DNA of 54,061 nt from Anaerolineae bacterium (lineage in GTDB: Bacteria > Chloroflexota > Anaerolineae > Aggregatilineales > Phototrophicaceae): positions 203,000-257,060 of the forward strand of contig JAHDWN010000002.1 in assembly GCA_023382675.1 (NCBI GenBank), given 5' to 3'. The notes beneath the pieces are model-generated. The model had not been told where the DNA came from and ran no database searches. It worked only from the letters and a program-made list of their open reading frames with translations. Positions 33,223 through 40,711 of this stretch are shown piece after piece; the stretch's first letter is position 1; every line of letters starts with the position of its first letter. The position numbers and the translations under genes are program-made.

Positions 33223-33915
33223 CTAATCGAGTTCGAAGCTGCCGCCAAAGGGCAAGACGACCGGCATGGCTGCCGTCTCGTCCTTGACGCGCTCTGCCCA
33301 GGCGTTGGCGTCCTGCGCCAGCAGCGGGAAGGTGTTGTAGTGCATCGGCACGACGTAGCGCGGGCGGATGAGCTTCACCGCTTTGACCGAATCTTCGATA
33401 CCCATGGTGTAGTTATCGCCGATGGGCAGGAAAGCGATGTCGATGCCGTGATCGCCGATCAGCGACATATCCGAAAACAGCGCCGTATCACCGGCGAAAT
33501 AGAGCTTCTTGCCGCTCGCCTTGGCGGTCAGGATGAAGCCATTCGGCGCGCCGCCGTAAGTGCCATCCGGGAATGACGAGCTGTGGAAGGCGACCGTCCA
33601 CTTGGCGATGACAAAGCCATGGTCGAAGCTGCCGCCGGGATTCTGCCCGTGCGTCGCCGCGACCCCCTGCCTGGCGATGTAGATCGCGATCTCGTTATTG
33701 GCGACGACCTTCGCGCCAGTGCGATTGGCAATCGCAACCGTGTCGCCGTAATGATCACCGTGGGCGTGCGACAGGAAGATGATTTCCGCGCTGACCTGCG
33801 TCGGCGACGCCGCCGCGACCGGATTGCCGCTCAGAAATGGATCGAACAGCACCGGATGCCCATCGATCAGAACTTGGAATGCCGAATGACCGAGCCAGGT
33901 GAGTTTAATCGACAT
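33223..33915 (-). CDS. UPF0173 metal-dependent hydrolase (metallo-beta-lactamase fold)
   Basis: A 230-residue protein with the di-metal motif HAHGDH (50-55), the GDTA metal-binding aspartate loop (LYFAGDTALFSDM) and a C-terminal PMHYNTFPLL histidine. The substrate of this YtkL/UPF0173 family is not established. ATG 33915, nine bases after GGGAG, matches homologue N-termini (MSIKLTWLGHSAF); the open frame continues to 33984. Its stop codon abuts the stop of the convergent DHODH-like gene. Confidence 0.92.
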   Translation of the reverse strand: MSIKLTWLGHSAFQVLIDGHPVLFDPFLSGNPVAAASPTQVSAEIIFLSHAHGDHYGDTVAIANRTGAKVVANNEIAIYIARQGVAATHGQNPGGSFDHGFVIAKWTVAFHSSSFPDGTYGGAPNGFILTAKASGKKLYFAGDTALFSDMSLIGDHGIDIAFLPIGDNYTMGIEDSVKAVKLIRPRYVVPMHYNTFPLLAQDANAWAERVKDETAAMPVVLPFGGSFELD

Positions 33916-34058
33916 GAGCTTGTTCTCCCAAAAAAGGTGATGAGTAACGAGTAATTCAGATGAGTTTGGCATTTTTGGCGGCAAGCATTACGCGCAGTGA
34001 TCGACGATGCGCCGCTCTCCGCAAAGCATAGCGTATCTCGGCTGCCGGGCGCCAACGG

Positions 34059-35321
34059 CTAAGGCGCGAGCGGCAGCGTGATGGTGAAGGTCGTGCCATG
34101 GTTCAGACCGGGGCTGTCCGCCCAGATGCGCCCCCCATGCGCCTGGACCAGCCCCTGGGCGATGCTCAGGCCCACGCCCAGGCCGCCGTGATGGCGCGTC
34201 ATGGGATCTTCCACCTGGTAGAACTTCTCGAAGATTCTCTCAAGCTGATCGGGTTCGAGGCCGATGCCGTTATCCTGCACACTCAGCGCCGCCTCCCGGC
34301 GGTTGTTGATTTCGCCCTTGATCGTGATCGCCCCGCCATCCGGCGTGAACCGGATCGCGTTCATCAACAGATTGCTGATCGCCATACCCATCCAGCCTCG
34401 GTCCACCGAGATGCGAATGCCCGGCACGATCTGCACATCCAGCCGGTGTCCCTTGGCATCCGCCAGTCCGCGCACATCCGCCAGTAGTTCGTAGACAAGT
34501 TCGTCCAGGAGCAGCGTCTGGCGCACAAGATCGGTTTCGTCGGTTTGCAGATAGCGCAGGTTGGTCAGGTCTTCGATGATGCGGCGCAGTTGCAAGGCAC
34601 TGCCGACCACCTTCGAGGCCAAATCATTCACCTCCGGGTTGTCGCCTTCCTGCAAGAAGCTCGCATAACCGAGGATGACGCCGAGCGGCGTCCGCAGTTC
34701 GTGCGAAGCCACTGCGATGAAATCGTTTTTGAGCTGATCCAGCTTCGCCAGTTCTTTGTTGGCTTTGCGCAGGCGGTTCACCAACTGCGCGCCATCGATT
34801 GCAACGGCTGCCTGCGCCGCCAAAATCGAGAGATAGTGCACGTCTTCGGCTGTCCAGGGCAGCTTGCGCCGGTTGATCGCTTCGAGCACGCCGATGACGC
34901 GGTTCCTGGAGGTCAAGGGCACCCCCAGCACGGAGCGCGTCTGGAAGGCGTTGCTGTCGTCGATCTTGCGGTAGTGGCGCGGGTCCTGGCGCACGTCGTT
35001 GACGACGAGCACTTTGCGCTCGCGCAGCACTGTCCCGGCGATGCTGTTATCCAGCGGCACTTCCTGGCCGATGAGACTGGCCCCGCTGCCGCCTTCCGTC
35101 GTCGTCGCCGCGAAGCGCAGTGTATTACTCTTGTGCTCTAGCAGCAGTACGGAGGCCGCTTCTGCGTTGGTGATCTCGGCGGCAATGTTCATGATCGATG
35201 CCAGCAGCGGCTGGAGCCTGATGGTGGAGTTCAGGACGGTACTGACTTCGGAAAGGCGTGTGAGAATGGCAACTTGATGTTCAAGTTCGATCAGTTGTTT
35301 CTGAGGATTCCTATGCTGCAT
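34059..35321 (-). CDS. GAF-domain sensor histidine kinase
   Basis: A 420-residue, apparently soluble kinase. A short N-terminal coiled segment is followed by a GAF domain (about 25-175, with VLGVPLTSRNRVIGVLEAIN), a coiled linker, and a HisKA domain with phospho-acceptor His207 in SHELRTPLGVILGY. The HATPase has N-box NLLMNAIRFTPDGG, G1 DNGIGL, F-box FEKFYQV and G2 GGLGVGLSIAQGLV. No response regulator gene is adjacent, so it is an orphan. The open frame reaches 35546, but the extra 75 residues look non-coding and would overlap the divergent sigma gene. ATG 35321 fits GAF kinases. Confidence 0.9.
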   Translation of the reverse strand: MQHRNPQKQLIELEHQVAILTRLSEVSTVLNSTIRLQPLLASIMNIAAEITNAEAASVLLLEHKSNTLRFAATTTEGGSGASLIGQEVPLDNSIAGTVLRERKVLVVNDVRQDPRHYRKIDDSNAFQTRSVLGVPLTSRNRVIGVLEAINRRKLPWTAEDVHYLSILAAQAAVAIDGAQLVNRLRKANKELAKLDQLKNDFIAVASHELRTPLGVILGYASFLQEGDNPEVNDLASKVVGSALQLRRIIEDLTNLRYLQTDETDLVRQTLLLDELVYELLADVRGLADAKGHRLDVQIVPGIRISVDRGWMGMAISNLLMNAIRFTPDGGAITIKGEINNRREAALSVQDNGIGLEPDQLERIFEKFYQVEDPMTRHHGGLGVGLSIAQGLVQAHGGRIWADSPGLNHGTTFTITLPLAP

Positions 35322-35485
35322 AATGCCTGATGCCTGCCTGCAACACTGATGCATTGTTAGTGTAGCATTCCCTGCCTTGCACGCACATGAAAGAAGTCTA
35401 TACACATAGAATACCCATGAGGAGGGACGCACCGCCGCATCCTGCAACTGGCTATTGAGATTCGTGAGGAAGTTGTGCGATCCTT

Positions 35486-36139
35486 GTGTATACAGCATCG
35501 AACGGCAAAGGCAATCACCATGTGGAGACAGGGCGCTTGAACTCACCGGAGCCGACTTTACAGGAAACGAGCGAGGCCCACATCGCGGCGTGTTTGCGCG
35601 GCGACCAGGCGGGGTATTCGGCGCTCTACGAGCTGTACGCGAGCGGTGTGTATCGCCTGTGCTACAACCTGCTGCTCAACCATGATGATGCCGAAGACAT
35701 CACACAGGATGCCTTTGTCTATGCCTTCAAGAGCCTGCGTCGTTACGACTCGGCCAAAGCCTCGTTCAAAACGTGGCTGTATACGATAGCGATCTGCCGC
35801 TGCCGCAATCTCTACCGGCGCAACCGGGTGCCGCTGCTGGATATTTCGTCCTTGCTGCATAACCCGCTCGCCGCGCCGAAGAGCGAATCGCCGGAAGCCG
35901 CCTTTGCCCACCGCAATGCGCGCGAAGCGCTGGAAAAGGCGCTCGGCCGGCTGCAACCGCGCCTGCGCGAGGCGCTTGTCCTGCGCTACGGCCACGGGCT
36001 GACCTACCGCGAGATCGCCGAGGTTATGGACTGCCCGGCCAAAACGGCGGAAAGCCGTGTACGGCTGGCGACCGAAGCGCTGGCCGGAATGTTGCGACCA
36101 ACGAGTGAGTATCTGCTGGAAGAGCTGTTGAGTTATTGA
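35486..36139 (+). CDS. ECF RNA polymerase sigma factor
   Basis: A sigma-70 family protein of about 200 residues. Region 2 has NHDDAEDITQDAFVYAFKSL and WLYTIAICRCRNLYRR. Region 4 has YGHGLTYREIAEVMDCPAKT and a basic recognition helix. The annotated frame opens with GTG 35486, but the first 17 residues look non-coding. GTG 35522 or TTG 35537 (after GGAG) would give the more likely start NSPEPTLQETSEAH. An anti-sigma gene follows after 68 bp, then a large envelope protein and a PBP-like protein, all codirectional. This sigma probably controls that cassette and is itself held by the anti-sigma factor. Confidence 0.9.
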   Translation: MYTASNGKGNHHVETGRLNSPEPTLQETSEAHIAACLRGDQAGYSALYELYASGVYRLCYNLLLNHDDAEDITQDAFVYAFKSLRRYDSAKASFKTWLYTIAICRCRNLYRRNRVPLLDISSLLHNPLAAPKSESPEAAFAHRNAREALEKALGRLQPRLREALVLRYGHGLTYREIAEVMDCPAKTAESRVRLATEALAGMLRPTSEYLLEELLSY

Positions 36140-36207
36140 GAGCGATGCGTGATGAACACGGGCGCACAATTCTGTTCACCCCCTCGTCATCTGAGCCTGG
36201 CGATTGA

Positions 36208-36756
36208 ATGATGAAGACCTACACCTGCCGCCGCTGCCGGGCGGACATCCCGGCCTACATCCACCGAGAGCTGCCGCCGCGCCGCCGCCGCCGTGTGCAT
36301 CTGCACCTGAATGGCTGCGCGGCCTGCTACGCGTTTTATCGCAACCTGCGCGACGTGGACGCCGAACTGCGCGCCACGATGCCGTTGATCGGCATAGCCG
36401 ACGCACCGCAGTTGGCGCAGGTCTGGCGCGGCATTCAGGCGGAGATGCGCCCACAGCGCCCCGCTTATGGGCACTGGCGGATGCGCTACAGTCTGGCGAT
36501 GGTCGTGCTCGTGCTGGCGGTCATTCTGCCCTGGCGTTTCAGCGCCGAGCAGGTGCGTGCGCTGCCGACACAGCCGACACCGCGCGTGCAAACAGACACC
36601 ACCGAAGCCATCGTCAGCCACGTCGTCGTCATGGCGACGCCGGATGCCAGCCGTGATACAGAGCCAGCGCCGCTAGCTACGAACGACGAGCGTGCCGAGA
36701 CTCCCGCCATCGTTCGCAACGATGCGCCGAAGATCATTGCAACCGATACGCCTTAA
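36208..36756 (+). CDS. Zinc-finger anti-sigma factor, membrane-anchored
   Basis: A 182-residue protein with a ZAS-type N-terminal domain. Cys7 and Cys10, then His33-x3-Cys37-x2-Cys40 (HLNGCAAC), match the HxxxCxxC zinc site of ECF anti-sigma factors. One membrane helix (about 96-111, YSLAMVVLVLAVILPW) follows, then a roughly 70-residue extracytoplasmic tail rich in Thr, Pro and Ala. It should sequester the ECF sigma factor encoded just upstream and release it on an envelope signal. It is 17 bp from the next gene. The tail has no recognised sensor domain. Confidence 0.85.
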   Translation: MMKTYTCRRCRADIPAYIHRELPPRRRRRVHLHLNGCAACYAFYRNLRDVDAELRATMPLIGIADAPQLAQVWRGIQAEMRPQRPAYGHWRMRYSLAMVVLVLAVILPWRFSAEQVRALPTQPTPRVQTDTTEAIVSHVVVMATPDASRDTEPAPLATNDERAETPAIVRNDAPKIIATDTP

Positions 36757-36773
36757 AGACTGCGAAACCAGCT

Positions 36774-39700
36774 ATGAGTGCCATTCTGCCTTCGACCAAC
36801 CTTCGCCCAGAACCCCGCAGCGCCGCGCGCAGTGGGCTGCTCAGCGGCATCACCCTGAATTGGGAGACGGCTGCTTATATCGCCATCCTGATCCTGGCGA
36901 TCTTCACGCGCTTTTACATCCTGGGTGACCGGGTCATGAGCCATGACGAGAGCCTGCACACGCAGTTCTCGTACAACCTCTACACGACCGGCGTTTTCCA
37001 GCATACGCCGCTGATGCACGGCCCGATTCTGTTCCACGTGACGGCCTTTTTCTATTCGCTCTTCGGCGATAACGATTTTTCCGCGCGCATCTACCCTGCC
37101 ATTCTCGGCGTGATCATGACGGCAGGCTTCCCGCTGCTGTTCCGCCGCTGGTTGGGCAAGTGGGGCGCGCTCTTGCTGGCGCTCATGCTGCTGATCTCGC
37201 CGATCTGGATGTATTACAACCGCTACATTCGTGAGGACACGCCCAACATCTTCTACGCCTTCCTCATGATCTATTGTTTCTTCATGTATCTGGACGGCCC
37301 ACGGCATTTGCGCCGCAAAGCGCGCTGGCTCTATATCTGCGCCGCCGCCATGCTCTTCATGATGGGGTCGAAAGAAACCGGCTTTATCTACCTCGCCATC
37401 TTCGGCAGCTTCATGACACTCTACTGGATCGTGCGCCTCTATCAGCACATCCGCAAAGTGCCGTCGCGCTCGTTGTTCAACTTCATCGTCCTTTCGGTGC
37501 TGGTCGGCGGCACGGTTGCCGTGTTGATGTACGTCATCTTCAACATCGCGCTCCAGCCCTACCCGACGCTGACCGACCGCCTGGCCCACCTATCCTCGCA
37601 GATCAGCGTCCTGTTCAGCGGCGCGCCGATCAGCCTGGACGCAGCTTCGTTCTTCAACTGGACGCTGCTGCTGGCCGTGGTAGCGATTGCCGTGGTGGTC
37701 GCAACCGCGCTCTGGGCCTTTCGCAATGGCCTGGCGCGGGCGCGCTGGGGTGAAGTCATCGTGCTGCTGCTGTTGGCAGCGGTCGTCTGCATCGGCTTTA
37801 TTTATATCGAGGAATTGTCGTTCGAGCCTGCGCGCGCTCAGGCCACGGTTCCGGAAGCCCCCGGCGAAGCCGCGCCGGTCGAGCAAACGGCCACCACCAG
37901 CGACCTGCCGATCATCGCTGCCTGGGTCGTGGCCGGGGCTGTCATCATCGGCGTTCTGTATTCCTATCAGGCCGGATGGTGGCGCACGCTCCATCGCTTC
38001 CGCGAACTGGACATGCTCATCTTGATGGGCACACTGCTCTTGCCATGGCTGACGCCGGTCATCATCGTCATGGCGGGCGCGAACCCCAAAGACTACTCGC
38101 CCTTCGGCATCCAGCGCGCGATCCTCTCCGGCCTGCCGCTGCTGGCGATCTCAATCGTTGTCGGCGTCGTCTGGAACTGGCGACGCTGGCTGATCATCGC
38201 CGCCTGCTTCTGGATACCGTTCTTCTTCTTTTTCACGACCATGTTCACCAACCCTAACGGCATCTGGACGGGCGTGATCGGCAGCCTGGGCTACTGGCTG
38301 GGCGAGCAGGCAACCCGGCGCGGCAGCCAGCCGAACTACTACTATCAAGTCATCGTCTTACCGATGTACGAATTCCTGCCGATCATCGGCAGCATCCTGG
38401 CGATGCTGGCCGGTATGGTCGGCTTCTGGCGTATGCGCCGCCAGGAGATCGAGACGGTCGAACTGGCTGACGAGATGCAGCGCCGCGCCGTCCTGAGCGC
38501 CGAGAGCGCCCCCGCCGTCGAAGGCGATCCGCTCAAGATCGAATCGCTGCCGTTTGCGCCGACCGATGCAGACATCGTGCGCGCAGGCCAGAAACAACTC
38601 TGGCTCAAGCGCTTGCCGTTCGTGCCTTTCTTCGCCTACCTCGGCGTGCTCAACCTGATCGCGTACACGCTGGCAGGCGAGAAAATGCCCTGGCTCGGCA
38701 CGCACATGACCATCCCGATGATGTTCCTGACTGCCTGGTATTTCGGGACGATCTTCACTCACACGGATTGGTCGCGCTTCAACAAACGCGGCTGGCTCTA
38801 TCTCCTGCTGCTGCCGCTGCTCATTATCGCGGCCTTCCAGATCGTTCAGCCGTTCCTGATCGGGCGCAACATCTTCGGCCTGATGCAAACGCAGCTTTCC
38901 GAAACCGGCGCGTGGATCGCCGCTATCGTCGTCGTCGTCGTTGTCGCCTATGCCATCTGGCGCGTGCGCGCCATCACCGGCGGACTGCATCTGCGCCATA
39001 TGATCGGCGTGGCTGCCTTCGTCATGCTCGCGTTCTTGACCTTCCGCGCGGCCTGGACGGCGTCCTTCATCAATTACGACCGCGCCAACGAATTCCTGGT
39101 CTATGCCCACGGCGCGCCCGGCTGGCGCTTGATGATGGATCAGATCGAAGACATCAGCCGCCGCACGACCAACGGCATGGACATCCGTTTCGCCTGGGGT
39201 GGCAATGCCTGGCCGGCAAGCTGGTACTTCCGCCATCTGCGCTTTGCAACCTACTTCGGCCAGGATCCGTCGCCCGGCACGCTCAATGACGCCGTGGCCG
39301 TCTACGCCAGTTCCGATATACGCGGGCGCGTCGAGCCGCTGCTCGAAGATCGCTACGTGCGCTTCGACTACACGCGCATGTGGTGGCCGATGCAGGACTA
39401 CTTCAATCTCAATGCCCAGCGCGTGGATACGGTGTTCGACTTTTCCGGCAGCAACCCGGTCTCGGCGCAGCTCCGCGAGGGCCTGCTCGACATCTGGTGG
39501 TCGCGCGATTACACCGCCTACGGTCAGGCGACCGGCGGCGATTTCAGCCTGACCAACTGGCCGGTCAGCGAGACGATGTCTTTCTACGTCCGCAAAGACG
39601 TAGCCGCGCAGATCTGGTCGCTGGGCGTGGGCGATGCGCTGGCGCAGAACGCCGCCGACGCGACCGCTGTCAACCAGTGCGTCGCCAACTGGCAGCCCAC

Positions 39701-40631
39701 GGGCGCGGATCTGATCTTCCAGCAGCCCGCAGGCGGTGCGCTCAACCACCCGGTGGGTATCTCTATTGGCAATGATGGCCGCGTCTACGTCGCCGACGAG
39801 TTCGGCAACCGCGTGGCCGTCTTCAACGCGGATGGCGTGCCGGTCGCCGATTACATATCTGCCGGTGGCTCGACTGGGGCGTTCAACCGCCCGAACAGCG
39901 TCGCCGTCGCACCGGACGGCAGCATCGTTGTCGCCGATACCTGGAACTACCGCATCCAGGTACTCGACGACCAGGGCTTGCCCGTGGTCGGTTGGGGACA
40001 GGCGGGCCAGTTCGGTTACGACGCGCCCTTCCAGCCGGTCGATGCGTTCTGGGGGCCGCGCGATGTCGCCGTCGATGCCAACGGCAATATCTATGTCGCC
40101 GACACCGGCAACAAACGCATCCGTGTTTATGATGCCAACGGCAACTACCAGCGCGACATCGGCAGCGGTGGCGGTGGCCCCGGCCAGCTCAATGAGCCGA
40201 GCGGCCTCGCCATTAGCGCGGATGGGCGGCTGTTCGTCGCCGATACCTGGAACCGCCGCATCAGCGTCTTCGGTCTGGACGGCAACCCGCAGTACGATTT
40301 CCGCGTGCGCGGCTGGTACACCGACGTGGGCAACCGCCCGTACCTGGCCTTCGACGCCCAACGCAATTATCTGTACGTCAGCGATCCGGACGCCGGACGT
40401 GTACTCGTCTACACGCCTGAAGGCGACTGTGTTGGCTCATTCGGCCAGCCCGGTGATGCACCGCTCGGCAGCAACCAGTTCCAGGTCAGCGCCGGGATCG
40501 CCATCGACAGCGCGGGCAATGTCTACGTGGTCGACAGCGGCGCGAACCGCGTGCTGCGCTTCCCGCCGTTCACCCCACCGGAGTCACCAGCAGAAGGTGA
40601 AGCACCCGCAGGCGGTGAACCACAGGGATGA
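36774..40631 (+). CDS. GT-C membrane glycosyltransferase-like protein fused to an NHL beta-propeller
   Basis: A 1285-residue protein. Residues about 30-800 hold more than a dozen membrane helices. The first loop has the GT-C acidic motif SHDESLHTQFSYNL and then HGPILFHVTAFF, as in the Agl23/TIGR03663 family and GT39-like enzymes that use lipid-linked sugars. A soluble region (about 760-980) follows. Residues about 985-1265 then form a six-bladed NHL propeller, with repeats such as GRVYVADEFGNRVAVFN, GSIVVADTWNYRIQVLD, GNIYVADTGNKRIRVYD and GNVYVVDSGANRVLRF. The tail is Pro/Glu/Gly-rich. The propeller should be extracytoplasmic. It starts 17 bp after the anti-sigma gene, so it probably belongs to the ECF regulon. 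Substrate unknown. Confidence 0.85.
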   Translation: MSAILPSTNLRPEPRSAARSGLLSGITLNWETAAYIAILILAIFTRFYILGDRVMSHDESLHTQFSYNLYTTGVFQHTPLMHGPILFHVTAFFYSLFGDNDFSARIYPAILGVIMTAGFPLLFRRWLGKWGALLLALMLLISPIWMYYNRYIREDTPNIFYAFLMIYCFFMYLDGPRHLRRKARWLYICAAAMLFMMGSKETGFIYLAIFGSFMTLYWIVRLYQHIRKVPSRSLFNFIVLSVLVGGTVAVLMYVIFNIALQPYPTLTDRLAHLSSQISVLFSGAPISLDAASFFNWTLLLAVVAIAVVVATALWAFRNGLARARWGEVIVLLLLAAVVCIGFIYIEELSFEPARAQATVPEAPGEAAPVEQTATTSDLPIIAAWVVAGAVIIGVLYSYQAGWWRTLHRFRELDMLILMGTLLLPWLTPVIIVMAGANPKDYSPFGIQRAILSGLPLLAISIVVGVVWNWRRWLIIAACFWIPFFFFFTTMFTNPNGIWTGVIGSLGYWLGEQATRRGSQPNYYYQVIVLPMYEFLPIIGSILAMLAGMVGFWRMRRQEIETVELADEMQRRAVLSAESAPAVEGDPLKIESLPFAPTDADIVRAGQKQLWLKRLPFVPFFAYLGVLNLIAYTLAGEKMPWLGTHMTIPMMFLTAWYFGTIFTHTDWSRFNKRGWLYLLLLPLLIIAAFQIVQPFLIGRNIFGLMQTQLSETGAWIAAIVVVVVVAYAIWRVRAITGGLHLRHMIGVAAFVMLAFLTFRAAWTASFINYDRANEFLVYAHGAPGWRLMMDQIEDISRRTTNGMDIRFAWGGNAWPASWYFRHLRFATYFGQDPSPGTLNDAVAVYASSDIRGRVEPLLEDRYVRFDYTRMWWPMQDYFNLNAQRVDTVFDFSGSNPVSAQLREGLLDIWWSRDYTAYGQATGGDFSLTNWPVSETMSFYVRKDVAAQIWSLGVGDALAQNAADATAVNQCVANWQPTGADLIFQQPAGGALNHPVGISIGNDGRVYVADEFGNRVAVFNADGVPVADYISAGGSTGAFNRPNSVAVAPDGSIVVADTWNYRIQVLDDQGLPVVGWGQAGQFGYDAPFQPVDAFWGPRDVAVDANGNIYVADTGNKRIRVYDANGNYQRDIGSGGGGPGQLNEPSGLAISADGRLFVADTWNRRISVFGLDGNPQYDFRVRGWYTDVGNRPYLAFDAQRNYLYVSDPDAGRVLVYTPEGDCVGSFGQPGDAPLGSNQFQVSAGIAIDSAGNVYVVDSGANRVLRFPPFTPPESPAEGEAPAGGEPQG

Positions 40632-40644
40632 TCGACCACGCACG

Positions 40645-40667
40645 GGGGTTTGGTGGCGCCAAACCCC
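40645..40667. repeat. Hairpin between the GT-C/NHL and PBP-like genes
   Basis: GGGGTTTGG (40645-40653) and CCAAACCCC (40659-40667) form a perfect 9-bp stem with a 5-base loop. There is no T-run. It could attenuate transcription into the PBP-like gene or be a REP-type element. Confidence 0.6.
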
Positions 40668-40711
40668 TACGATACCCTCTCCCTGCGCCGCGATTGTGAG
40701 GTAGACGAATC

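Noticed and set aside
34059-35546. Longer 495-residue version of the GAF histidine kinase
   Set aside because: The first 75 residues look non-coding and would overlap the divergent sigma gene; ATG 35321 fits the family.
38358-40361. 667-codon antisense frame inside the GT-C/NHL gene
   Set aside because: It mirrors the NHL repeats in reverse and has no independent start signal or domain.
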